Source: BM520 sp964474455
Lineage (GTDB): Bacteria > Bacteroidota > Bacteroidia > Bacteroidales > BM520
Direction of reading: 5' to 3'
DNA: 64,000 nt
Assembly: GCA_964474455.1 (NCBI GenBank)
Contig: CAYYSU010000007.1
Coordinates: 16,452 to 80,451 of the forward strand
Shown: positions 35,609 to 46,154 of the stretch, piece by piece
Position numbering within the stretch: position 1 is the stretch's first letter
Layout of the letters: each line of letters starts with the position of its first letter
Notes under the pieces: model-generated
Seen by the model: the letters and a program-made list of their open reading frames with translations, nothing else
The model's database searches: none
Told to the model about the DNA's origin: nothing
Made by a program: the position numbers and the translations under genes

Positions 35609-36138
35609 CGGGTAGAATCGTAGCGCTTCCTGATTTTTATTCAATAATTATAGAAACTATTGCCACACATTTGAAAATCAGACACCAAGCCGTAATAAAT
35701 ATGACAGTAGATTAGGGTTATGGTTTTCGAGTCTCTATATCCCAAAATCCTCTCCCGGTAAATTCGCACCGCCGTGCGAATCTTAGGAGAACACCATGCC
35801 ACTGCCGTGCGAATCTCAGATAATATAACAGCATCCTCTCCTGCGACTAAAAATAAATTATTTATCATATACAATACACTGCGTTCCATAAAAAAAACAC
35901 AAAACACTTGGCATTAGATCAACAATATATAATAATTGTAAGCACATTTGGGGTGATGCATTTTTGAAGTCAAGACATTTTTGTACGCAAGATACTAAAT
36001 CGCTGTAAACATATAAAACTCCTGACAACGCCAATCCCTATAGATAGGGATGACATCTTTTTCATAACATATAAAAATACAGCAGCAACACGATACTAGC
36101 GTCACCAACAGAATAAAATCAAGATCATAGCTTAAGGC
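35609..36138. other. 530-base intergenic region with small repeats
   Basis: No recognisable gene. An 88-codon minus-strand frame (35641-35907) contains the segment IRTAV twice because the DNA repeats gccgtgcgaatct at 35771-35783 and 35814-35826, and it has no family features. Six-base arms ttcgca / tgcgaa form a small palindrome at 35763-35780. It separates the convergent YgiQ and 1741-residue T9SS protein genes. Confidence 0.55.
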
Positions 36139-39100
36139 TTATCGCCCCACAACAAATCTTTTTACAGCAGTTCCCAGAGCTGTCTTTATCTTAAGCATAT
36201 ATACTCCGGGGCTGAGATCTTCTGTTTCGATCTCTGTCTTTCCGTAACATCCGTCCTTAATCATAAGTTCCTGACCTGATATAGTGTACACTTTAACACT
36301 ATAGTCGTTATTATTCATAACCTCAACAAACAGCACATCTTTAGCGGGGACAGGATACATATTCACTGTTAGTATAGCATTTTCAGGATTTCCGGTAACT
36401 TTTGTAAATGAGGTTACTGCACCTAAGCCATTGGAGGCGAAAAGTTCCTTATTCGGGTAGTTTTCACTGAATTCGGCTGCCAATATGGTTTCCGTATTCG
36501 TCTCTTTCTGCCATAAGCGGAATTGCATCGGTTCATTCTCTATCATACCGTCAATAGAATCTGTGGTAGGATCATCGCCGAACACTGTAACTGCACTATT
36601 TTGTCCATTTTGAGATATCTCAACGACACCCACGCAACGACCGGCTGCATTAAATACTCCGAGGATATCGCCACTACAAAACTCCGATATCACATCAGAT
36701 ACTAAAGATATAATATGCGAATTTGCTGTACGGGTAACACTATTCCATGGGTTTACAAACTCTTTAGTATAATTCTCGACCTTCGAGGCTGTTCCATTTG
36801 CAAATGATATCTGAGCAGGATTCTCCAGAGCCAACATATATGATTTTCCGGGTGTCAGGGTCTGAAGGCTATAAACCTGAGTTCCAGGCCAGTATACTTC
36901 AGGAGAGGCAACGGCTTTTACGATTAAGATATTCCCTGCAAGAGGTTCAAAAACAGAGGCTGCGGAGACCGGATCTTCAACGAGAACAGGTATCAGGCTC
37001 CATCCCTGATCCAGATCGATAGCAAGTACTTCTGCCGGGTCTCCGATGAAGGTAACATTAACAGGATTCTCAACCTTAATTTTATACCCCTGCCATGTAT
37101 CCCAGTTCGGGATCGTATTAGCATAAGGTGGCCAGTAAACTCCGGTGAGATCTTTCACAATAACGAGGTCATCAAATATTGGAGCAAAGATATTCTCCGT
37201 GCTATTATCGTCAGGGACTACCCATGAGGATATTCCACTCCATCCTGCATTCAAAGAGACCTGATGAACAGATTGGCATGTATCTACTACATTTACGGTA
37301 ACCTCAGCACAATTTGAGATACCACATAAGGATTCCCATAAAGCATAATATGTTGTCGTATCCTGAGGAGAGGGGATTATTATCTGTATGCCTGTTCCAA
37401 TAGCACCGCCACCGCAGCTTCCTTCATACCAGTTCACAACATCACCATTTCCACCATGTGCGGTAAGGGTAATTGTTCCGGGATCATTAATACATACTTC
37501 CGTTTGTGATGCCGTAACCTCTTCAGGTGCTTCAGGTAAAGGAAGTACTGTCACAACGACAGGAACACATTCTGAAACAGCACACTCATTTTCCCATTGA
37601 GCACAATATATTGTTTCCTCAACAGGAGAATCAACAAATAAAGGAGAACCCGTTCCTATCATAACATCATCTACATACCAGGCAATATTTTCACCTGCGC
37701 CACCCTGAGCATAAAGAGTTATCTGACCGGGGTCATTAACACAAACCTCTTCAACAGAAGCATATACAGTTTCAGGAGCTACGGGAAGCTCTATTACTGT
37801 CACATCTACAGAGATACAATCGCTGATACCACAACTGTTTTCCCATGCAGCACAATATGTGGTAGGGATAACCGGGGATGCCAAAGTTAGCGGAGTACCG
37901 GAGCCGATATAGTTGTCATTGGCAAACCACTTCATCTCATCACCGGAACCCTCTTCACTATAAAGGGTTATTGTTCCGGAATCGTTAATACACACATTAG
38001 AATCTGATACTGTTACAAGAGTTGGAGCTACAGGAAGAGGAAGAACGGTTATTGTGAATGGCGTGCATTCACTAAATCCGCAGCTATTTTCAAAAGCGGC
38101 ACAATATGTTGTTGTTATCTCAGGAGAATCGATAGTTATATCACTTCCGGTACCGATTTCAAGGTCTTCAACATACCAGTGTACAACATCTCCACTTCCG
38201 CCAACAGCAGTTAGAGTAATTGTTCCGGGGTCGTTAACACACACTTGATCGCGTGATGAGACCACCATATCGGGAGCTATGGCAACAGGAAGGACATTTA
38301 CCGTTACCGGTATCAACTCGCTGCTGTCGCATATATTTTTCCATGCGGCATAGTATGTTGTAGTCTCTTCAGGTGAATCGACCTCTAAAGGTGTTCCTGT
38401 TCCTGCTATTTCTCCATTGGCATACCAATTCAGGACATCACCACTACCACCTATGGCAGCAAGCTCTATTGTTCCTGAATCATTAATACAAACCTCATAA
38501 TCTGATGAGATCACTGATTCCGGAGCGACAGGTAATGGTAAGACCGTAATGGTAACCGATACACACTCTGTAATACCACAGTTATTTTCATATTGGGCGC
38601 AGTATGTAGTGGTAACTTCCGGAGAGTTGATGACAAGTGGATTTCCGATGCCCATTTCTATACCTTCAGAGAACCATCGTAATATAGCACCATTTCCTCC
38701 GGTTGCGGTAAGAAAAATTGTTCCGGCATCGTCAGCACAGAAGCCATCTCTGTCTGAAGTAATGCTTTGTGGCGCCACCGGCTGGTCAACAACAATCACT
38801 GTAGCATTATCTGAAGCCGAGGAGAGGAATGTACTTAAATCGCAACGATAAACTGTATTTGCATTTGGCGATACAATAATCTGAGTTTGTGAAGAAGAGA
38901 ACCCTGCCGGTATTGATGACCAGGCAAATGTATAATTTCCGGATCCACCACCCGGGCTGGCACTCAATATAAGATTGTTGCCTGCACATAGTTCTGTGCT
39001 TTCAGGCCACACCTCCACAGTAAGCACATCTGCATTAAGACTTAATAGTTCGCTAAGCGCATTGGTATGATATTTTCCATCAAAGGTATAGGGATTCGTA

Positions 39101-41364
39101 ACATGATATGTTGCTATAGCTTCATAATCCGTTGCATTGAACATACGGTATATTCTCCAACGAAAAATTTCACCTTCATAAAAACCATCTTTTATAGCTG
39201 AAGAGGGATCATTGCCATAAGCAGTAACGGAATTCGTTCCTGTCCATTCACAGAAGCCACCACACTTTTCTGTTTGCGTTGCTTCATCCCAATAGAAGAC
39301 TCCAATAAAATCACCAATAGAAACTTGAGATCCATTAATTTTCGGATGAGAATATATTGGTATAGAGATAATATGAGAATTATCCGTAGGAACCACACCC
39401 CATCCCGGAGGAGTATATGATGTGCTTCCTTCATAATCATGATTTATAAGATTGTTTGTCACCGGATTATATGGTCGGGATGGTGGGCTAAAAGTATAAT
39501 TATCTTTATCAGGATATGCTGTACCTGACCATCCGTAAGGCAATTCAATGGAGTAATAGCCTTCAATATCTGTGGTATCACTTCCTCCACCATTGTTAAA
39601 AAAGACGGTAACACCTTCTATGGGATCTCCGCCATCTGTCTGAAGTATATTTCCAGATACAAACACTGATTGTTCTGTTGCAGTAAAATTTTCTGAGAGT
39701 TTGTTTTGAGACAGATTGGAGAATACTTTGTTATTAGGAGAAAAACTATACCCCAGGAGGTTAGGTGTTGCGAAACCGGAATAACCATAATCAAGAGTAA
39801 TAGAGTAATTACCGTTTGCATCAGTAATAACATTTCCTCCTCCATTGGAAAACACAACATTGACCCCCCCCACAGGCTCCCCTGTTGAAGTGGATATATC
39901 ACCTGCTACAGTAACACTCTGACTTGTCCCTGTAAAGTTAAGATCCGTCTTATCGACAATTGCATTCACAACATTGTGGATTACGGGTGTGAAAATAAAC
40001 CCTACTTTAACCGGTTGTATTGTACCGGTCCACCCTAACTCAACCTCGAAGGAATAGTAACCGGCGGCATTTGAAAATACGGGTGCTTCACCAGATATTA
40101 TAAGCTTCGTATTTTGAATCGGATCACCATCATCATCATATACATTCCCGGACATTGTTAATGTCTGAACAGTGCCCTCAAAGTCTTGCCCGGAGAGGTT
40201 TCCGTATAGCGGTTGAATATTTCGTTGTTCAGGAGAGAAGCTAAAACCATATTTTACCGGAGTAACAACACCTGTCCATCCATAAGCACTGGAAAACGAC
40301 CAGTTTCCCGTGACGTCGGTAAAAACAGACGTTAACCCGGTGAGCTGTATCTCGACATCCTCCATGGGTGTACCATTATCATGTACCATCCCGGACACAG
40401 TATATGTTATATCATCAGCTACATAGTCCTGATTCGTAAGACTTGTTGTTACATCAGTATAGTCTATGGTGACTGGAGAAAAGACCTTTCCATTCATTGA
40501 AGGGGTTGCTGCTCCACTCCATCCATAACTTAAAGATATTGAGTATGTTCCTGAGCTGGTTGTGGTTACGACACCACCTCCGTTTGAAAATGCTATCGTA
40601 ACTCCCGGGAGAGCTGCTCCATTCTGCGACACACTACCTGAAATTGTTACATCCCCATGATCCACAGAAAAGTCATTCCCCGTTGATGGAGCAGTGATGC
40701 CTGAAAGAGCTATTGAGACGGGATCAAAAGTATATGTAGAAGATAACGGAATGATTTCACCTGACCACTGGTCGGGCACACATCTGACATATTGACCATC
40801 AGCATCAGTAACAACGGAGTTAACACCATTTGTAAACGTTACTTCTATATCTTCCAATGGTATTCCATTACCCGTTATTATGCCTGAGACAGCATGAATA
40901 ACAGATCCTGTTCCATGAACCATTGCCAGGCTTGTCAACCCATTAGGCACCCAATTAAGGCCACTTAAAGAGGATGAATTTAACACCGCTGTTACAGAAG
41001 TATATTCCACCTCCCCGCACCAGCTGTAGACTCTAAAGATAAACTCTTCATTATTTGCAAATCCATCCTTGACGCCCGGAGTCATATTATCATCACCAAA
41101 AGCTGATATTGCCGTTCCGCTACCGCCTGTCCATTCTATAGCACCGCCGCAGGTCTCACCGCCCTGATCATTAATAAAAAAAACACCAATATAATCTCCT
41201 ACCTCTATTGGAGCCCCATTAATAATTGGTGTCTGCGCAATACTAATGGTATGGTTATCACCTGTTACAGTATACTCCCATCCCGGAGGTAATCCTTGCG
41301 CATTAAGATTTGAAAAAATGAAAACTGCTACTATCAGTATTAGAATTGTCTTAACTCTGCCCAT
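36139..41364 (-). CDS. giant secreted multi-domain protein with type A T9SS sorting domain
   Basis: 1741 residues. The signal peptide ends near NLNAQ (23). Order: an unnamed domain (about 25-150), six carboxypeptidase-regulatory-like repeats of about 80 residues (155-645; pattern VSGxI...G.PIxGVxVxFxNG), a second copy of the unnamed domain (650-775), a PKD/Ig-like domain, six Ig-like repeats of about 83 residues (pattern APExVxxSxxxVCINDPGTI), a two-repeat segment, a third copy of the unnamed domain (about 1540-1660) and a type A T9SS C-terminal domain ending YMLKIKTALGTAVKRFVVGR. It is probably exported to the cell surface or medium. Its role may be adhesion, but no catalytic motif is seen. 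Confidence 0.85.
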   Translation of the reverse strand: MGRVKTILILIVAVFIFSNLNAQGLPPGWEYTVTGDNHTISIAQTPIINGAPIEVGDYIGVFFINDQGGETCGGAIEWTGGSGTAISAFGDDNMTPGVKDGFANNEEFIFRVYSWCGEVEYTSVTAVLNSSSLSGLNWVPNGLTSLAMVHGTGSVIHAVSGIITGNGIPLEDIEVTFTNGVNSVVTDADGQYVRCVPDQWSGEIIPLSSTYTFDPVSIALSGITAPSTGNDFSVDHGDVTISGSVSQNGAALPGVTIAFSNGGGVVTTTSSGTYSISLSYGWSGAATPSMNGKVFSPVTIDYTDVTTSLTNQDYVADDITYTVSGMVHDNGTPMEDVEIQLTGLTSVFTDVTGNWSFSSAYGWTGVVTPVKYGFSFSPEQRNIQPLYGNLSGQDFEGTVQTLTMSGNVYDDDGDPIQNTKLIISGEAPVFSNAAGYYSFEVELGWTGTIQPVKVGFIFTPVIHNVVNAIVDKTDLNFTGTSQSVTVAGDISTSTGEPVGGVNVVFSNGGGNVITDANGNYSITLDYGYSGFATPNLLGYSFSPNNKVFSNLSQNKLSENFTATEQSVFVSGNILQTDGGDPIEGVTVFFNNGGGSDTTDIEGYYSIELPYGWSGTAYPDKDNYTFSPPSRPYNPVTNNLINHDYEGSTSYTPPGWGVVPTDNSHIISIPIYSHPKINGSQVSIGDFIGVFYWDEATQTEKCGGFCEWTGTNSVTAYGNDPSSAIKDGFYEGEIFRWRIYRMFNATDYEAIATYHVTNPYTFDGKYHTNALSELLSLNADVLTVEVWPESTELCAGNNLILSASPGGGSGNYTFAWSSIPAGFSSSQTQIIVSPNANTVYRCDLSTFLSSASDNATVIVVDQPVAPQSITSDRDGFCADDAGTIFLTATGGNGAILRWFSEGIEMGIGNPLVINSPEVTTTYCAQYENNCGITECVSVTITVLPLPVAPESVISSDYEVCINDSGTIELAAIGGSGDVLNWYANGEIAGTGTPLEVDSPEETTTYYAAWKNICDSSELIPVTVNVLPVAIAPDMVVSSRDQVCVNDPGTITLTAVGGSGDVVHWYVEDLEIGTGSDITIDSPEITTTYCAAFENSCGFSECTPFTITVLPLPVAPTLVTVSDSNVCINDSGTITLYSEEGSGDEMKWFANDNYIGSGTPLTLASPVIPTTYCAAWENSCGISDCISVDVTVIELPVAPETVYASVEEVCVNDPGQITLYAQGGAGENIAWYVDDVMIGTGSPLFVDSPVEETIYCAQWENECAVSECVPVVVTVLPLPEAPEEVTASQTEVCINDPGTITLTAHGGNGDVVNWYEGSCGGGAIGTGIQIIIPSPQDTTTYYALWESLCGISNCAEVTVNVVDTCQSVHQVSLNAGWSGISSWVVPDDNSTENIFAPIFDDLVIVKDLTGVYWPPYANTIPNWDTWQGYKIKVENPVNVTFIGDPAEVLAIDLDQGWSLIPVLVEDPVSAASVFEPLAGNILIVKAVASPEVYWPGTQVYSLQTLTPGKSYMLALENPAQISFANGTASKVENYTKEFVNPWNSVTRTANSHIISLVSDVISEFCSGDILGVFNAAGRCVGVVEISQNGQNSAVTVFGDDPTTDSIDGMIENEPMQFRLWQKETNTETILAAEFSENYPNKELFASNGLGAVTSFTKVTGNPENAILTVNMYPVPAKDVLFVEVMNNNDYSVKVYTISGQELMIKDGCYGKTEIETEDLSPGVYMLKIKTALGTAVKRFVVGR

Positions 41365-41534
41365 AATGTAATATCTTAGTTTTTGCTATTTTATCTGTTA
41401 TTAATAATAAAAGTAAAAAAAAGTAATCAATTGTCGGTAAAAATAATCAATTCTACTTTCTACCGACATGGCACAAAGATTTACATATAAAAGCTCATGT
41501 AAAATCTAAATCTTTTTCCAAGGTAAAAAATTCT

Positions 41535-41543
41535 TACTTTTAC
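41535..41543 (+). promoter_or_regulatory. possible -7 element TACTTTTAC
   Basis: A TAnnTTTG-like box with A in place of the final G, 17 bases before the C69 peptidase start. Same variant as at 3949 and 18419. Confidence 0.3.
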
Positions 41544-41560
41544 AGATAAATTCATGGCTT

Positions 41561-42991
41561 ATGCTTCGTAACATTTTTCTTTTTCTTCTCCTTGCCGGGA
41601 TGCTTGTTAGTCATGCGCAGGAAGAGTCTTTTAATTGTTATACCCTTATCGCCGGGAGAGATGCCACTGCCGACGGATCTGTTATGGTAGCTCATAATGA
41701 GGATGACTTTGGCGAACAGATAGTGAACTTCTATAAAGTTCCGTCGCGACCGGCAGGTACTACTTTCTATACAAACGAAGGTGCGGAGATAGTAAGCACT
41801 GTGGAGTCAGTACCTTATTTATGGCTTGATATGCCGGGGATGAATTTCTCCGACAGCTTCTTAAACGAGAATGGCGTTTTAGTGGTCTCCAACCAGTGTT
41901 CCAGCAGAGAAAAAAATCCTGATATCACAGAAGGAGGCATTCAGTATCAACTGAGGAAACAGGTTGCAGAACAGGCTCGCAGCGCGCGCCATGGAGTAAC
42001 CATTGCCATTGAGCTGATTGAGAAATATGGGTATAACTCCTCGGGGAGAAGCTATACTATTGCTGATACACAAGAAGCATTTATCCTCGCAATTGTTAAC
42101 GGTAAACATTTCGCAGCGGTAAGGGTTCCCGACGATAAGGTTGCCGTTATACCAAACTACTACACCATTACAGATATCGATATCACAGATACTGTAAATT
42201 ATATCGTGTCACCGGATATCATTGATTATGCAGAAAGCCAGGGATGGTATGATCCTTCGGAAGGCGAGTTTAACTTCCGCCTGGCATACTCCGGTGAGGA
42301 GTCGCTGAAACATCCGGTGAATATTGGGAGGATGTGGAGAGGAGTATCTGTTCTCTCAGGAATCGATTACGACTACAATGACACCTTCCCCACCTTTCTT
42401 ACTCCTGAGGAACCAGTTGAGCTCAAGACATTTATGAACCTGCTGCGGGATCATTATGAAGGCACGGATTTATCATACGAAAATAAAAAACAAAAGACGC
42501 CCCACGCCGAGGAAGGTAGCCCATGCGCCATACATACTCAATATGGTCTTGTGGCACAATTACGTTCCCATATGCCTGTGGAGATTGGCGCGGTGATGTG
42601 GCTGGCAATGAGAAGACCATGCACCCAGGCATTTATACCCTGGTATGCCGGCATCTCAGAAATCCCCTTTGGATTCTCAAGATATGACATCCAGTGGGCA
42701 GAGATGAATCATCAGAATCCTGAAGAAGGAACCTGGGACAGAGTTCCGGTGCACTCCTACTTCTTCTATAAAGACTATGCGGATTTTGTAGATAAAAACT
42801 ATTCTTTCAGACAAAAAGAGGCCTTGAAAAGAACCTCAAAAACAGAGAATCGTTTTCTGGAACGTCAGGAGAAATTTGAAAAAAGGCTTTTAAAACTAAA
42901 AAATAAAAACAGCACTCGTTTTCAGTCAAAACTCAATGACATAACAGAGCGAGGCACATCACAAACCATAAAAAACAGCTTAAAAAAATAG
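41561..42991 (+). CDS. C69-family dipeptidase (first copy), exported
   Basis: 476 residues. The signal peptide ends in LVSHA (19), followed by QEESFN and then C26, the expected N-terminal nucleophile (FNCYTLIAGRDATADGSVMVAHNEDD). Further family segments are IAIELIEKYGYNSSGRSYTIADTQEAF and YGLVAQLRSHMPVEIG. C69 enzymes are N-terminal-nucleophile hydrolases that cut dipeptides, and this one needs removal of a short propeptide after the signal is cut. The gene is followed after four bases by GH92, so they are probably co-transcribed. Paralogous to the gene at 50386. Confidence 0.88.
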   Translation: MLRNIFLFLLLAGMLVSHAQEESFNCYTLIAGRDATADGSVMVAHNEDDFGEQIVNFYKVPSRPAGTTFYTNEGAEIVSTVESVPYLWLDMPGMNFSDSFLNENGVLVVSNQCSSREKNPDITEGGIQYQLRKQVAEQARSARHGVTIAIELIEKYGYNSSGRSYTIADTQEAFILAIVNGKHFAAVRVPDDKVAVIPNYYTITDIDITDTVNYIVSPDIIDYAESQGWYDPSEGEFNFRLAYSGEESLKHPVNIGRMWRGVSVLSGIDYDYNDTFPTFLTPEEPVELKTFMNLLRDHYEGTDLSYENKKQKTPHAEEGSPCAIHTQYGLVAQLRSHMPVEIGAVMWLAMRRPCTQAFIPWYAGISEIPFGFSRYDIQWAEMNHQNPEEGTWDRVPVHSYFFYKDYADFVDKNYSFRQKEALKRTSKTENRFLERQEKFEKRLLKLKNKNSTRFQSKLNDITERGTSQTIKNSLKK

Positions 42992-42995
42992 TGAT

Positions 42996-45923
42996 ATGAA
43001 ATATAAAGTTTTACTTCTGATCTTTGTTATTGCAACAACGTCGTGCAGCAGAGAGCCGTTACAATTCACAGATTATGTAAATCCGTTTATCGGAACCGAC
43101 GGTCATGGACACACATACCCCGGAGCGGCAGTGCCATTCGGGATGGTACAGCTAAGCCCTGACACACGACTCACAGGATGGGATGGTTGTTCTGCATATC
43201 ATTATTCCGATGATGTAATCTATGGCTTCAGCCACACACATCTCAGCGGAACGGGGTGTTCTGATTATGGTGATATCCTGGTAATGCCTTTTATAGGAGA
43301 CCCTACACCGGTGAAAGAGGGAGAAGAGGGATTCAACGCTCACTTCTCACATGAAAATGAAACCGCTGAGCCGGGTTATTACAGAGTACTTCTCGAAAAC
43401 CCTGAGATAGAAGCCGAGCTTACCGTTACAGAAAGAACAGGTATTCACAGATATAGTTATCCTTCCGGGCAGGAAGCAGGAATAATAATCGACCTGGACC
43501 ACAGGGATAAAGTTATTGATGCCTTTATGGAGAAAAGCGGCAACAACGAAATATCAGGCTACCGTCTCTCCAGAGCATGGGCCTTCGAGCAACATATATA
43601 TTTTGTAATGCAGTTCTCTCAGCCTATTGATAAAATCGGGCTTTGGTCTGATGACATACCTGCCAAATCATTGAAAGCAAAAGGTGAAAATATTAAAGGA
43701 TATGTTCAATTTACGTCTCCGCAAAACAGTGAAATCATTATAAAAGTGGGTGTCAGTGCAGTAAGTATTGAAGGAGCCAGAAAGAATCTGGAGGCAGAGG
43801 CTGTAGATAAAGATTTTGAAACAATACGTGCTGAAGCCAACGGCAAATGGAATGAACGACTGGGTAAAGTTGCTGTGGAAGGTGGAACGAAGACAGAAAA
43901 AGTGAATTTCTACACTGCACTATACCACAGCTTCCTTAATCCAAATATTTTTATGGATGTTGATGGACAATATCGAGGCACAGATTTAAAAATTCATAAG
44001 GCAGAGGATTATGAATATCATACTGTTTTCTCGTTATGGGACACCTACCGTGCAACGCATCCTCTCTTTACCATTCTGGAGACAGAAAAAACAAATCACT
44101 TTATACGCACCTTTCTGGATATGTATAAATATGGCGGAAAACTGCCTGTTTGGGAGCTTGCAGGAAACTACACCGGATGTATGATTGGTTATCATGCCGT
44201 TCCGGTCATTGTCGACGCATGGGTTAAAGGCATTCGCAATTTTGATGAAAATCTGGCATTACAGGCAATGATTCACAGTGCTACTATTGACCACCTGGGG
44301 CTACCGTCATATCGTAAATATGGTTATATCCCTTCAGGGGATGAGCACGAATCTGTTTCCAAGACGCTGGAATACGCATACGACGACTGGTGTATCGCTA
44401 TTATGGCTAAGGATATGGGAGTAGACGAGACATATAAGAGGTTTATCCGCAGGGCGCAAAGCTATAAGAACATCTTTGATCCGCAGACGGGATTTATGCG
44501 CGCTAAGGACAATAACTTGTGGTTTAGTCCCTTCGATCCTCGTGAGGTAAATTTCAACTATACTGAAGCCAACTGCTGGCAGTACAGCTTTTATGTTCCT
44601 CAGGATATCAGTACACTTATCAGCTATCTGGGTGGTGATGACGGTTTCTGCGCAAAGCTGGATGAGCTTTTTTCTACCTCCTCTGAAACAACGGGGCGCG
44701 AGCAGGTAGATATCACAGGACTCATTGGGCAATATGCGCAGGGCAACGAACCGAGTCATCACATGGCATACCTTTACAGCTACGCAGGGCAGCCACATAA
44801 AACACAGGAGATATGTCGCAAAATTATGGATGAGCTCTATATGGATACTCCTGACGGGCTATGTGGCAATGAAGATTGCGGCCAGATGTCGTCATGGTAT
44901 GTCTTCAGCGCAATGGGTTTTTATCCTGTGACACCGGGAACAGAAGTATATGTTCTTGGCACGCCAATATTTGAGCAGGCGACGCTAAACCTGGAGAATG
45001 GAAATACCTTTACCATAAAAGCACCTGAAACGTCATCAGAAAACAAGTATATTAAAGAGGCCTTTTTGAATGGAAAACCCTTGAACACCATCTACATCCT
45101 ACACAGTGATATTATGGCAGGCGGGGAGCTGGAACTGGTAATGAGCGATGAGCCTACAGATTTTGGAGCAAAAAAAGAGCAACGACCCGTTACCGTTATT
45201 GATGAGGAATTAATCGAACCTGTTCCCTTTGTGATGTCAGGGGAAAAGGCATTCTTCAATACAACAGAGATATCACTGTCGTCTGTAAATAAAGATTCTA
45301 AGGTATATTTCACCCTTAACGGTGAGGAGCCTGATGAGAATAGCACAATCTTCACAAAGCCCATTACCCTTTCGGAGTCGGTTACGTTAAAAGCCGTAGC
45401 AATATCTCCGCAAGGAAACAGAAGCAATACTATTGAAGCGGTATTTCAGAAGATTCCTCAAAACAGAAATATTAAAATCTATAGTGAATACGCAAACCAA
45501 TACTCTGCTGGCGGCGATCATGCTCTGATTGATTTTATACGAGGCAGCGACAGTTATAAAACAGGCCTTTGGCAAGGATACCAGGGTCAGCACCTGCGAG
45601 CGGTGGTAGATCTCGGAAAGATAACTGAAATTTCATCCATAGAAACAGGATTCCTGCAAGATGAGAACAGCTGGATCTTTTTGCCAAAAAAAGTTGAGTA
45701 CCTCATTTCTGAAGATGGTGAGAATTTTGAGAAAGTAGCGATCCTGGAACCTACTACAACACCAAAAGACCGGGGAGTAATCGTTGAGCAATTTGAAAAG
45801 GAAGGAAACTTCAAAGCCCAGTATGTAAAAATTGTTGCTTACTCACTTTTGGAAAACCCGCAGTGGCATAAATCTCCGGGAGAAAAATGCTGGATCTTCG
45901 CCGATGAAATTATGATAAAATAG
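42996..45923 (+). CDS. GH92 alpha-mannosidase lipoprotein with chitobiase-like and discoidin-like C-terminal domains
   Basis: 975 residues. The lipoprotein signal ends IATTSC (17), so it is anchored on a membrane surface. GH92 signatures are GTDGHGHTYPGAAVPFGM at the N-terminus, DEHESVSKTLEYAYDDW, and GNEDCGQMSSWYVFSAMGFYPV. GH92 enzymes are exo-alpha-mannosidases acting on N-glycan mannose. After the catalytic part (to about 740), a chitobiase C-terminal-like domain (VYFTLNGEEPDENSTIF) and a discoidin-like carbohydrate-binding domain (QHLRAVVDLGKITEISSIETGF) follow. Lies four bases after the C69 gene. A strong terminator follows. Confidence 0.92.
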   Translation: MKYKVLLLIFVIATTSCSREPLQFTDYVNPFIGTDGHGHTYPGAAVPFGMVQLSPDTRLTGWDGCSAYHYSDDVIYGFSHTHLSGTGCSDYGDILVMPFIGDPTPVKEGEEGFNAHFSHENETAEPGYYRVLLENPEIEAELTVTERTGIHRYSYPSGQEAGIIIDLDHRDKVIDAFMEKSGNNEISGYRLSRAWAFEQHIYFVMQFSQPIDKIGLWSDDIPAKSLKAKGENIKGYVQFTSPQNSEIIIKVGVSAVSIEGARKNLEAEAVDKDFETIRAEANGKWNERLGKVAVEGGTKTEKVNFYTALYHSFLNPNIFMDVDGQYRGTDLKIHKAEDYEYHTVFSLWDTYRATHPLFTILETEKTNHFIRTFLDMYKYGGKLPVWELAGNYTGCMIGYHAVPVIVDAWVKGIRNFDENLALQAMIHSATIDHLGLPSYRKYGYIPSGDEHESVSKTLEYAYDDWCIAIMAKDMGVDETYKRFIRRAQSYKNIFDPQTGFMRAKDNNLWFSPFDPREVNFNYTEANCWQYSFYVPQDISTLISYLGGDDGFCAKLDELFSTSSETTGREQVDITGLIGQYAQGNEPSHHMAYLYSYAGQPHKTQEICRKIMDELYMDTPDGLCGNEDCGQMSSWYVFSAMGFYPVTPGTEVYVLGTPIFEQATLNLENGNTFTIKAPETSSENKYIKEAFLNGKPLNTIYILHSDIMAGGELELVMSDEPTDFGAKKEQRPVTVIDEELIEPVPFVMSGEKAFFNTTEISLSSVNKDSKVYFTLNGEEPDENSTIFTKPITLSESVTLKAVAISPQGNRSNTIEAVFQKIPQNRNIKIYSEYANQYSAGGDHALIDFIRGSDSYKTGLWQGYQGQHLRAVVDLGKITEISSIETGFLQDENSWIFLPKKVEYLISEDGENFEKVAILEPTTTPKDRGVIVEQFEKEGNFKAQYVKIVAYSLLENPQWHKSPGEKCWIFADEIMIK

Positions 45924-45945
45924 TTTTGCGCATACATAAAACATC

Positions 45946-45981
45946 AAAATGGCTATCACAAGTGGGTAGCCATTTTTGTTT
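45946..45981 (+). terminator. intrinsic terminator after the C69-GH92 operon
   Basis: Stem aaaatggcta / tagccatttt (10 pairs) with an 11-base loop, followed by T-rich sequence. Begins 22 bases after the GH92 stop. Confidence 0.85.
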
Positions 45982-46154
45982 TCTTACAATCATATTCATT
46001 CTTGACACTTAGATTCTCATCATCAGATGCTTAATGTATTTTGTTATGGTTATGTTATGCTAGTATTTTTGCATTAGATGGGTATTGTTAGGGTGTTTTT
46101 TTTTATTAATCGAATAAAGTAAAAGATATTTGTTGCAAATAAAAAACAGTTATT

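Noticed and set aside
35641..35907. 88-codon minus-strand gene
   Set aside because: The repeated IRTAV segment comes from a DNA repeat. No start context or domain supports a real protein.
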